64,000 nucleotides of DNA from NCBI GenBank assembly GCA_037693485.1, contig CM075344.1:90989001-91053000 (forward strand), given 5' to 3'. The translations under genes and the position numbers were made by a program. Within the stretch, counting starts at the first letter, position 1. The number at the start of each line of letters is the position of its first letter. The stretch is from Kitagawia praeruptora (lineage: Eukaryota; Streptophyta; Magnoliopsida; Apiales; Apiaceae). Shown in pieces: positions 56,333 to 64,000 of the stretch. The notes under the pieces were generated by a model. The model was not told the DNA's origin, did no database searches, and worked only from the letters and a program-made list of their open reading frames with translations.

Positions 56333-56387
56333 CTAGAATAGATGGTCTTACTAGTACTGCACTTAAGTTGTAAGCTTTCTTATTTTC

Positions 56388-56665
56388 CCTTGGAAAAAGG
56401 AGCGAAAATTGTCCAACCCCCCTTAGAGGTTCTCAAAAAGGGGAATGAGAGGTTTAAATTGTGCGCAGTTGGTACCTTTACTAAAGGCCCTAGGTCTTTT
56501 TATGCAGTCTCGATGTTTGCTGATAATTATTTGAGAAAGAGAGGTCTGATTAACGTCTTTCAGAAAGATGAGAACACGTTTTTATTCAAGTTTGCATCTG
56601 CCTCTAGTCTCAATGCTTTTCTTTCAAGAGGCACCTGGTATATTTCTAAGAAACCAATGGTAGTC
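56388..56665 (+). pseudogene. LB1 ORF1, DUF4283-like part
   Basis: Continuation of LB1 after N-e: PPLEVLKKGNERFKLCAVGT, FTKGPRSF and LSRGTWYISKKPMVV. It aligns with LA ORF1 KFKCCIVGQFTKG and LSKGTWYFDKRPLVL. It is cut at 56665 by LINE LA3. Confidence 0.85.
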
Positions 56666-56893
56666 GAAATGTTTCTTCACAAAAATGAGAGTCCTAGAGA
56701 GAGAAGCTCCTCCTTCTTTCTAAAACACCCAAACCTAGCCGCCATTTTCTAAATCTTCAGATCTATTCTCTAAAACACTTTCCCCATCATTAACTCCTCA
56801 TTCCCTTCATTTACTTCCACCTTCTCTTGTCCCCCAAACCTAAACACTATATTTCTTACTTACCCTTTTTGTTTTCTTTTTCGGTCAGTTCCC

Positions 56894-58756
56894 ATGGTGA
56901 GTCAAGGTTCTAATTGTGACTCCGAATCTGGTTTACCTGGCTATATGCAGGATATGGAGGATGATAAGTTTCAGGAAATGCTTGCAAGAAGAGAAGTGGA
57001 GGACTTTCCAGCCCTAGTTGTGCCTTCCACCCTTCAGGGAGGTACCTCAACTGAAAAGATATGTGAGACAACCTCAGATGAGGAGGAAGCTTCATATGAG
57101 ACTGCTAGAGATGCGATAGAGAGAGAAACGATACACATGGTAGCAAAGGGTGTGGCTGCGAACAATAAGTATGAGAGAGAGGACCTCATAAAGCTACGCA
57201 ACCAAATGATGGATATCCATAGTTTCCTTGCTAAGAAGGGTTTTTCGGTGAGTGAAGTTGAGAAAGAAATCTTGAAGGATAAGGAGAGTTTTAATGCAGG
57301 GTTAGTAAGCCCAGTGCGTTTCATTGATGGTAGGGATGAGATGGGTCTTCCCATATTCACTAGCAAGGAAGTACCTAAGAGCACGGTTGCCAGTGAGAAG
57401 GGGGTGGGAGCTGTTAAAGGAATTCTAAAAAATGCCCCACCTGGGGGTTTGGAAAGGGGTGAAAGCTCGAAGGGTAAACAGGAAACAGACAAACAGGAAC
57501 CTCTTACAGATAAAGTAAGCAAGGAGAACACCAAAAATGGGGAGAAGGATGAGAAGACTGAAATGGGGTCAAAAGGTGCAAAGTCCTGGTCTTCAGTCTT
57601 AAGAGCGGCCCCGGGCCCTGTCAAGGAAGTGAAATTTGATTACGTGCCTCCATCGGAAGGATCAGATGTTGTATCCCCCCCAGAGGATGTCCTCAAGAAA
57701 GGTGCGGAAAAATTCAAATGTTGCATTGTGGGTAAATTTACAAAAGGGACTCTACCGTTTAAGAGAGTTAAGGAGGTGGCTTTTTCCGCCTGGAGGAGAG
57801 GCCTCACCATGGTCTCTCAGCGTAATGAGTCTACCTATGTCTTCAGGTTCAACTCTTCCAATGAAAAGAATGCGGTTCTAGGCAAAGGTACGTGGTACTT
57901 TGATAAAAGGCCCCTGGTATTAACTGATTGGGGTTTCAACGAGCGCTCAGAATCTGTTACTTCAATGCCGTTATGGGTTAAGCTAGCCAATCTTCCAGAT
58001 TGCTACTGGACACAAGAGGGACTGGGCCGTGTTGCTAGTGCCATTGGAAAGCCCATAGGGGTAGACGCCCTTACATCTGAGCTAGAAATTCTTCCATTCG
58101 CAAAAATGTGCGTGCAGTATGAAGTGGGGGATCCTTTACCACCAACCCTCAAAGTGGTGGACCTGGACGGTTCCATAGTTGAGGTTAAAGTCTCATACAT
58201 TAATAAGCCAATGGTGTGCAGCCACTGTAAATCTCTTGGCCACACCATTAGTGTTTGCCCGGTGGCTTCTAGACAATGGGCGGCAGGGGGGTCAATCCAT
58301 ACTAAAGGGGCTGCATCTGGCCATAATGACAAAGGAAAAGATAAAGTAGACGAAAGTGGTAAGGTAAATGAAGGTCACCAAAAGAAGGTGGTGGTGGAGC
58401 TAAAAGAAGGGGTTTTAGAGGCGGAAACAAGTCAAAAGAAGGTGGTGGTGGAGCTGAAGGAAGGGGTTTTAGAGAAGGAAGCAAGCCACATGACCACTTC
58501 AGTTGGGGACAAGCAAACTACCAACCTCCAGGTAGATGCAAAAGAAGGGGATGTTGACAATGAGTGGACGGAGGTTCGTTCTAAACGAAAGCCAGTGACA
58601 TCGCCAAGTATATCTCCGGAAGTCTCCAATCTTCAGCCGTTTCAGAACATTGTGGTTGATGAAGTAGCAATGAAACATGGCTCGAGAACTCCAAAGCCAT
58701 ACAAGAAAGTAAAAAGAGGGGGTAGGGGGGGTCGTACCCCTTCCTCTAGGTCATAA
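56894..58756 (+). CDS. LA3 ORF1: RNA-binding protein with DUF4283-like domain and CCHC knuckle
   Basis: Intact 620-aa frame starting MVSQGSNCDSESGLPGYMQD. The N-terminal 250 residues are charged and low in hydrophobics. The DUF4283-like domain lies at about 270-420 (KFKCCIVGKFTKG, WYFDKRPLVLTDWGF, MPLWVKLANLPDCYW). The CCHC knuckle has C442, C445, H450 and C455 (CSHCKSLGHTISVCP). The tail carries two near-identical 19-residue blocks around QKKVVVELKEGVLE (about 496-535), where LA1 and LA2 have one. It ends in a basic GGRGGRTPSSRS. In plant LINEs this protein binds the element RNA to form the ribonucleoprotein. It stops 7 bp before the ORF2 ATG. Confidence 0.93.
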   Translation: MVSQGSNCDSESGLPGYMQDMEDDKFQEMLARREVEDFPALVVPSTLQGGTSTEKICETTSDEEEASYETARDAIERETIHMVAKGVAANNKYEREDLIKLRNQMMDIHSFLAKKGFSVSEVEKEILKDKESFNAGLVSPVRFIDGRDEMGLPIFTSKEVPKSTVASEKGVGAVKGILKNAPPGGLERGESSKGKQETDKQEPLTDKVSKENTKNGEKDEKTEMGSKGAKSWSSVLRAAPGPVKEVKFDYVPPSEGSDVVSPPEDVLKKGAEKFKCCIVGKFTKGTLPFKRVKEVAFSAWRRGLTMVSQRNESTYVFRFNSSNEKNAVLGKGTWYFDKRPLVLTDWGFNERSESVTSMPLWVKLANLPDCYWTQEGLGRVASAIGKPIGVDALTSELEILPFAKMCVQYEVGDPLPPTLKVVDLDGSIVEVKVSYINKPMVCSHCKSLGHTISVCPVASRQWAAGGSIHTKGAASGHNDKGKDKVDESGKVNEGHQKKVVVELKEGVLEAETSQKKVVVELKEGVLEKEASHMTTSVGDKQTTNLQVDAKEGDVDNEWTEVRSKRKPVTSPSISPEVSNLQPFQNIVVDEVAMKHGSRTPKPYKKVKRGGRGGRTPSSRS

Positions 58757-58763
58757 ATCTATT

Positions 58764-61700
58764 ATGACTATTTTTTGTTCCTACAACGTTAGAGGCCTTA
58801 ATAATAAAGTTGGTTTTATCAGGGACTTCATCTTTAAAAATAAACTGTCCCTGGTAGGTCTATTGGAAACACATGTCCAAACTGACGTTGCTAGGATTAT
58901 CTCTCGGACCATTAATCCACGGTTTCAGTGGTGCTTTAACTATGATCATCATCCGGGAGCCGTATATGGCTGGGGTGGAATCCCTCTATATGGAAAATTT
59001 TGGTTCTTGCTTCTTCTTCTCAGCATATCACATGCTCTGTTACCCTTCTTGAGAGCAATACAAGTTTTGTTATCTCTTTTGTGTATGGCCTTAATGATAT
59101 GACTGACCGTAGACCACTATGGTCTGATTTGGCGGGAATAGCGCAGGGTTTGAATGGCACAGCATGGGCTCTTCTATGTGGTGACTTCAACTCGTGTATT
59201 AGTATTGATGAAAAACAAGGAGGGTCCTTAGATTGGACTGCTGGAATGGAGGAGTTTAAACAGTTCTTGCTTGCTAATGGCCTCACTGATCTCCGGTATT
59301 CAGGCCACTTCTTCACATGGTGGGATAGCAATATCTCTCAGCCAAAATTCAGAAAATTAGATCGTGTGTTAGTAAACCCGGAATGGCATTCAGTGTTCCC
59401 TTGCTCGACGGTGGAATTCATGTCTCGGGGCCTATCTGATCATTGCCCTGCTATTACTTCACTTGGCACTAGTTTCTCCTCTGGAGCGAAGCCCTTTCAG
59501 TTTTTTAACCACCTTATTGATAATCCAGACTTCTTGGAAACAGTGGAGAAAGCATGGTCCTTAGAGGTTGAGGGGAATCCTTGGTTCATCCTAACATCGA
59601 AACTCAAGAATGTAAAGGTGGCTCTAAAGGAACTAAACAGGAAGATGGGGGATATTCACAACCTAGTAATCCAGTCTCGGGATGCACTCTCTCAGTTCCA
59701 AGACTCAATGCCTGATAACCCTACTGCTGCTTACTTTGAGGAAGAAAAGGAATTTATTGAGAACTATTAAGCAGCTTTAAGGCTAGAGGAGCAGTTTTTA
59801 AAGCAGAAATCCAGAATTCACTGGCTTAAACTTGGAGATGGCAATAGTAAGTTTTTCTATAATTCTTGCAGAGGGAACTGGAACACTAACAAGATTACTA
59901 CTCTCACCGACTCGGAGGGAGTCTCACACTCTTCACATGCAGACATGGCTAAAGTTGCAACGGATTTCTATAAAAATATTCTGGGAAAATCATCTGAGGT
60001 AGCAGTTTTTCCTAATGATATTCCTCTACCTTCTCTCTCTGATTCCCAGGCCAACCTTATGGCTGCCCCATTTTCTGAGAGTGAAGTACTGAGCACATTA
60101 AAAAGAATGGCTAAGAACAAGAGCCCTGGGCCAGATGGGTTCACAGTTGAATTCTACTTGGCTGTTTGGCACTTGGTAGGAAACGATGTGACTAAAGGTA
60201 TCATGCATTTCTTTAACACATTGCACTTGCCTAGAGTAATAAATGCTGCTTCCATATGTTTAGTTCCTAAACAGCCTAACCCATCTGAAATGCAACACTT
60301 TAGACCAATCTCCTGCTGTAATGTACTATATAAATGCATCTCTTCTATGCTAGCCAAGCGGCTTAAAGCTGTGCTTCCCTCCATCATCTCCCCGGTTCAA
60401 TCTGCTTTTGTAGCTAGGAGATCCATTGGTGACAATATTTTCCTTGCTCAAGCATTATGCAAGGACTATAATGGTAATTCAGGTCAGCCTCGATGTGCTA
60501 TAAAGCTAGACATTCATAAGGCTTTTGACTCCCTAAACTGGAATTTCCTGTTTGCAATCATGGGGAAAATGAGGTTTCCCACTCAGTACATTAAGTGGCT
60601 GGAAAAATGTATTACTTCAACAATGTTTTCTGTAAAGTTGAATGGCAGTTTGGAAGGGTTTTTCAAAGGGGAATCTGGCCTCAGACAGGGGGATCCTCTA
60701 TCCCCTTATCTGTTCGTGATTGTCATGGAGGCTCTCTCAGCATGCCTGGATAAGAAGACTGCGGACCCTAACTTCAAATTCCATTGGAGAACTAAGGAAG
60801 TAAAGCTAAATCACATTATTTTTGCTGATGATGTTTTCGTGTTTAGTCATGGTGATCTTAGGTCAGTCTCGGCTCTCCTGGATGGGATCAAGCTATTCTC
60901 AACCTGTTCGAATCTAAAGCCAAACATCTCCAAAACTACATGCTTCTTTGCTAATGTTAGACAGGATGTGACTGATGCTATTCTTTCTCACTCAGGGTTT
61001 CAAAGAGGTCATATGCCCATCACCTACCTGGGGCTCCCTCTTATCACAGGAAAGCTCAACAAGAATGATTGCCAGACTCTGATTAGTAGACTGTGCAGCA
61101 AAATGGAGATGTGGACAACTAGATTTCTTAATTTTGCAGGGCGTCTCCAACTGATCAAAGCCATATTGGTCAGCATTGTGGGATACTGGAGTATGTTTCT
61201 CTTCCTTCCGAAAGGGATCCTAAAAAAGATCAATGCTCTATTTTTCAAGTTCCTCTAGGGAGGTTTCTACAAATCAGATGGGAAGTGTCAATATAAAGTT
61301 GGATGGGAGGAGTGTTGCAAACCAAAAGCAGAAGGGGGTCTTGGCATTCGGAATATTTTTTAATGGAATGAAGCTGCCATTCTTTTTCAGCTGTGGCGCA
61401 TCATTCAGCCCACCTCTAACTCTCTATGGATAGCATGGTTCCATAAAGCTTTGCTGGCAAAGAAGGAATTCTGGACTTCCAAAATGCCATATCGCTCCTG
61501 TTGGATAGTAAGGAAACTGTTCAAAGCGAGGCCGCGAGCCCTCCAGTATGTACACTATAACATAGGAGAAAACTCTGACTTTCTCTTCTGGCATGATCCT
61601 TGGGTCCAAAATAAGCCCCTTCTGGATATTGCCCCTTCCATTGTATCTACAGCTGAGTCCACTAGTTCAGTCAGTATCAATGTCTACCTCCGAAATGGGA

Positions 61701-62362
61701 CTTGGGACTTACCATCTTCGAACCATAATGATGTGATTGAAATTAGAAGGATGGTGCAACATATCCAAATCCATAAGTCTGATTCCATTTTGTGGGATGG
61801 AATGCTTCCAAAGCATGTCAAATTGTCCACTATTTGGTCATCCATGCGGGTTAAGGGGAGCTATGTCCAGTGGTTAAACATGGTCTGGGGAAAATTCAAT
61901 GTCCCGAAATGCTCATTCATCACATGGTTAGCCATCAAAAATAGGCTCCTCACGAAGGATAGAATGCTTCTGTTTGGAATGCAGGTTGATCAAAAATGTG
62001 TCTTGTGTGGGGTGGAGGATGAATCGATTAGCCACATTTTCACTGCTTGCCCATACTTTGATATTATTAGCAGGTCTATGCCATTTCGTTTCTCTCGTAA
62101 CTGGTCCAATTGTCAGTCAGGCAACTGCACTGTTACTCAGCTAGGGGCAAAGGAGGAATCAATTGCTCAACTGTTTTTTAGCACAGCTATTTATCATGTC
62201 TGGAAAGAGCGTAACTACCGTATGCACAACCATGGTCCTGGCCACCCTACATCAGTGGTTAGCAGTGAGATAAGACGTATGGTGCGTGAGAAACTGTTCT
62301 CATGTAGCTTGTTTAAGGGTTGGGTTCGGAATGACCCGACCATCCTCTTATTTATCATGTAA
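58764..62362 (+). pseudogene. LA3 ORF2: endonuclease, RT and zf-RVT-like protein, broken
   Basis: Starts MTIFCSYNVRGLNNKVGF at 58764. The endonuclease region reads LLETHV, CGDFNSC, SGHFFTWW and LSDHCPAI. The RT region reads NKSPGPDGF, LDIHKAFDSLNW, RQGDPLSPYLF and FADDVFVFSHGD. The zf-RVT-like region near the C-terminus reads FNVPKCSFITWLAIKNRLL, then CVLCGVEDESISHIFTACPY, ending TILLFIM. Lesions: a one-base deletion near 58950, TAA at 59768-59770, TAG near 61256 and TAA near 61362. The full domain order is present, so the family was autonomous, but this copy cannot make the enzyme. Confidence 0.92.
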
Positions 62363-62529
62363 AAGAATAGGCTAGGTACATCTGTAACGTTGAGTAGGGT
62401 TTACTTTCTTATTCTTTGTATCATGTTGATTACTAGTTATAGCATGGATGCTGTCTCGCGGGGTATGCCCCTAGATATGTATTAGCTGTTTCCTTTGGTA
62501 TAAATTCTTTTAATTAGCAAAAAAAAAAA
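62363..62529 (+). other. LA3 3' UTR and tail
   Basis: Short 3' UTR ending with the shared tail: CGCGGGGTATGCCCCTAG, a spacer, GGTATAAATTC, TTTTAATTAGC and poly-A. Confidence 0.65.
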
Positions 62530-62546
62530 AGAAACCAATGGTAGTC

Positions 62547-62901
62547 ACGGAATGGGGAGCCAAGCCGGGTGTGAGTAAGATTACTTCGATGCCTCTTTGG
62601 ATTAAGCTTTCTAATTTGCCGGAATGCTATTGGATGGAGGAAGGCCTTAGTAGACTTGCTAGCGTAATAGGAAGGCCCCTGTGCGCGGATGCTTTAACTT
62701 CTAAAATGGATTTGGTGCCTTTTGCGAAGATTTGTGTCAACTATGAAATTGGAGACCCTCTCCCCAATGAAATATTGGCTACTGCCCTTAATCCTGTAAC
62801 GGATGAAAGTTATACTGCTAAAGTTCTTGTGTCGTATCCTTTAAGGCCTCTCTCTTGTTCAGGGTGTAAATCATTAGGTCATGCGGTGGGGGCTTGTCCT
62901 G
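62547..62901 (+). pseudogene. LB1 ORF1, end of DUF4283-like region and zinc knuckle
   Basis: Continuation after LA3: WGAKPGVSKITSMPLWIKL, LPECYWMEEGLSRLASVIGR and LSCSGCKSLGHAVGACP. The last is a C-x2-C-x4-H-x4-C knuckle. It is cut by N-g directly after the knuckle, and the rest of LB1 lies outside the window. Confidence 0.85.
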
Positions 62902-64000
62902 TTTTTTTTTTTTTTTTTTTTGCTAATTAAAATTTTATACCAAAAGGAACAACTTATACAAAGCAAGGGGCATACCCCGTGATCAACCATAACAGAAGTC
63001 ATAACATCAGTAAGTCACCTTACTCTCAACATAACAACGAGAAAGACTAAAAGATTATTCTGGCGCCTTAAGCAACCTAAAATTGAGACTAGGCACATGC
63101 CTCACAAAGCCCATAGTAATGAGAAGCAGCATATAAACCATGTAGTGACGCAAATGCATTCCAACAGCAAACCTCTTCCTGATACGATACGGAGCAACCG
63201 ACACCCCCCTTCTCAACATGAGAGTTGGCCTCCAAAAAAGCACCTCATCGGCTAACTTTTCCTTGGAAGGAGAACCAGCCTCCAGCTGATTAAAGATGCC
63301 CTCCGGAGTGATCACCACCTGAACAGTATAGCAATACACAACTCCCCTTCGGAGATTCCAAATGCCAACTACTCGACATTGGCAAACAGCAGATAACATA
63401 GTCAACAAAGTGACCTCAACAACCTCACAAGCAATAGCGAGCCCCGCAATTCCATACACAAAAAACCCCGCTTGTACCACCAAGGGTTCAACTATCAACC
63501 AGAGTTTGAAAGGGCAAAATCTCATGCACTGACCAACCGTCATCATCATTAATCTAAAAATCCCTCTAGAAATGGTCTCCACCAGCAACCCATCCAACAA
63601 GATACAACCATTTAGGTCCGAGCAGGCATGCTCTACTCCCGAATGGACACCAGCATCAGAATTGCAACCCTTAATAGCAATGGGAGAATCCCCAGTCAAG
63701 TCATTGCCAACCTTAGACAACACCTCAAGAGGAGGTATTCCAATCCCCATCACATTGATAAAAACATGCAGCAGCACGATAGAGTTATAACCACTGTAGA
63801 CAATAAGCTTCTTCAGGACAATCAAACGATTTTCTTTAGATGAGACCAACATACATCGAGCAATATGGATATCTGCAACGATGGTCCACATTGTAATGAT
63901 TTGCAACCCATGACTTCTGTACATAACATCAGTCGTCATCATAACCACAACCCCCCATTGTCTTGCCCTTTTGCAACTGTTTAAATCCATCTCATCCATT
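62902..64000 (-). mobile_element. N-g: N-family element, 3' part
   Basis: Poly-T then GCTAATTAAAATTTTATACC, with GGGGCATACCCC at 62967-62978, marks the 3' end. The element continues beyond the right edge, so its target duplication cannot be checked. The first about 250 bp are very similar to the 3' end of N-d. Confidence 0.85.
63055..63999 (-). CDS. N-g unknown protein, C-terminal part
   Basis: Open for at least 314 codons from the window edge to a stop at 63055. The last about 45 residues (RKRFAVGMHLRHYMVYMLLL, then GFVRHVPSLNFRLLKAPE) are nearly identical to N-d. Further upstream the two diverge strongly, with only VCQCRVVGIWNLRRG recalling VGQCRLFGFWSLRNG. The sharp change in similarity suggests mosaic evolution or fast divergence of the body. 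The true start lies outside the window. Confidence 0.6.
   Translation of the reverse strand: MDEMDLNSCKRARQWGVVVMMTTDVMYRSHGLQIITMWTIVADIHIARCMLVSSKENRLIVLKKLIVYSGYNSIVLLHVFINVMGIGIPPLEVLSKVGNDLTGDSPIAIKGCNSDAGVHSGVEHACSDLNGCILLDGLLVETISRGIFRLMMMTVGQCMRFCPFKLWLIVEPLVVQAGFFVYGIAGLAIACEVVEVTLLTMLSAVCQCRVVGIWNLRRGVVYCYTVQVVITPEGIFNQLEAGSPSKEKLADEVLFWRPTLMLRRGVSVAPYRIRKRFAVGMHLRHYMVYMLLLITMGFVRHVPSLNFRLLKAPE

Larger units (their letters stand above)
51582..56371 (-). mobile_element. N-e: N-family element in LB1 ORF1
   Basis: Flanked by a 16-bp duplication AAGCTTTCTTATTTTC at 51566-51581 and 56372-56387. Poly-T and GCTAATTAAGATTTTATACC are at the left, the GGGG hairpin at 51638-51649, and the 5' head ATGAGAGTCG ends at 56332. 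It is interrupted by N-f at 53339-55756. About 39 unshared bases (56333-56371) precede the head. Confidence 0.9.
56666..62529 (+). mobile_element. LA3: near full-length L1-type LINE
   Basis: Flanked by a 17-bp duplication AGAAACCAATGGTAGTC at 56649-56665 and 62530-62546. The 5' head is at 56685, after 19 unshared bases. ORF1 is intact and ORF2 is full-length but broken. The 3' tail has GGGGTATGCCCC at 62460-62471, GGTATAAATTC and TTTTAATTAGC, then poly-A. It is 5.86 kb long and the best reference for the LA family in this window. Confidence 0.95.

Overview
The window is plant nuclear DNA, almost certainly heterochromatin and possibly pericentromeric. The signs are L1-type LINEs whose ORF2 ends in a zf-RVT-like domain, Ty1/copia elements primed by initiator Met-tRNA, a CACTA transposon with a 3-bp target duplication, and a 119-bp satellite. 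The species cannot be named from the sequence, though a dicot is likely. I found no intact host gene, rRNA gene, tRNA gene or CRISPR array. Nearly every base belongs to a transposable element or to the satellite. Element names used here (LA, LB, COP, N) are local labels.

Layout. A fragment of a minus-strand N element (1-651) abuts satellite block 1 (652-5339). LINE LA1 (5340-11690 and 48353-48939) sits in the satellite. LA1 was first hit by N-b (7727-9521) and then split by the copia element COP1 (11691-48347, minus strand). COP1 was itself invaded four times: by a CACTA element (14247-19004) in pol; by N-c (21155-25932, itself carrying N-d, 21209-23551) in gag; by the related copia COP2 (26923-40898) in the leader; and by LINE LA2 (43680-48240) in its right LTR. 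COP2 has an intact 1320-aa gag-pol and LTRs that look identical by eye, but also contains a 4,800-bp direct tandem duplication. Satellite resumes at 48940-50650. A second LINE, LB1, then starts at 50651. Its ORF1 is broken by N-e (51582-56371, carrying the intact N-f, 53339-55756), by LINE LA3 (56666-62529) and by N-g (62902 to the window end). Target-site duplications seen at most junctions give this order of events.

How the parts work together. LA/LB are autonomous-type LINEs: ORF1 is a DUF4283-like plus CCHC RNA-binding protein, and ORF2 is an endonuclease, reverse transcriptase and zf-RVT-like protein. The N elements carry the same 5' head (ATGAGAGTC...CCCTAGCCGCC type) and the same 3' tail (GGGG-TATG-CCCC hairpin, TTAATTAGC, poly-A) as the LINEs. 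Instead of ORF1/ORF2 they encode one long ORF of about 650-690 codons that I do not recognise. Seven N copies lie in this window, and N-f is complete and open. These look like LINE-dependent retroelements that carry a conserved unknown protein, and they are the strongest candidate for something undescribed. A second candidate is a 42-nt-period array of 6-bp-stem, 7-nt-loop inverted repeats with paired stem changes in the copia leaders.
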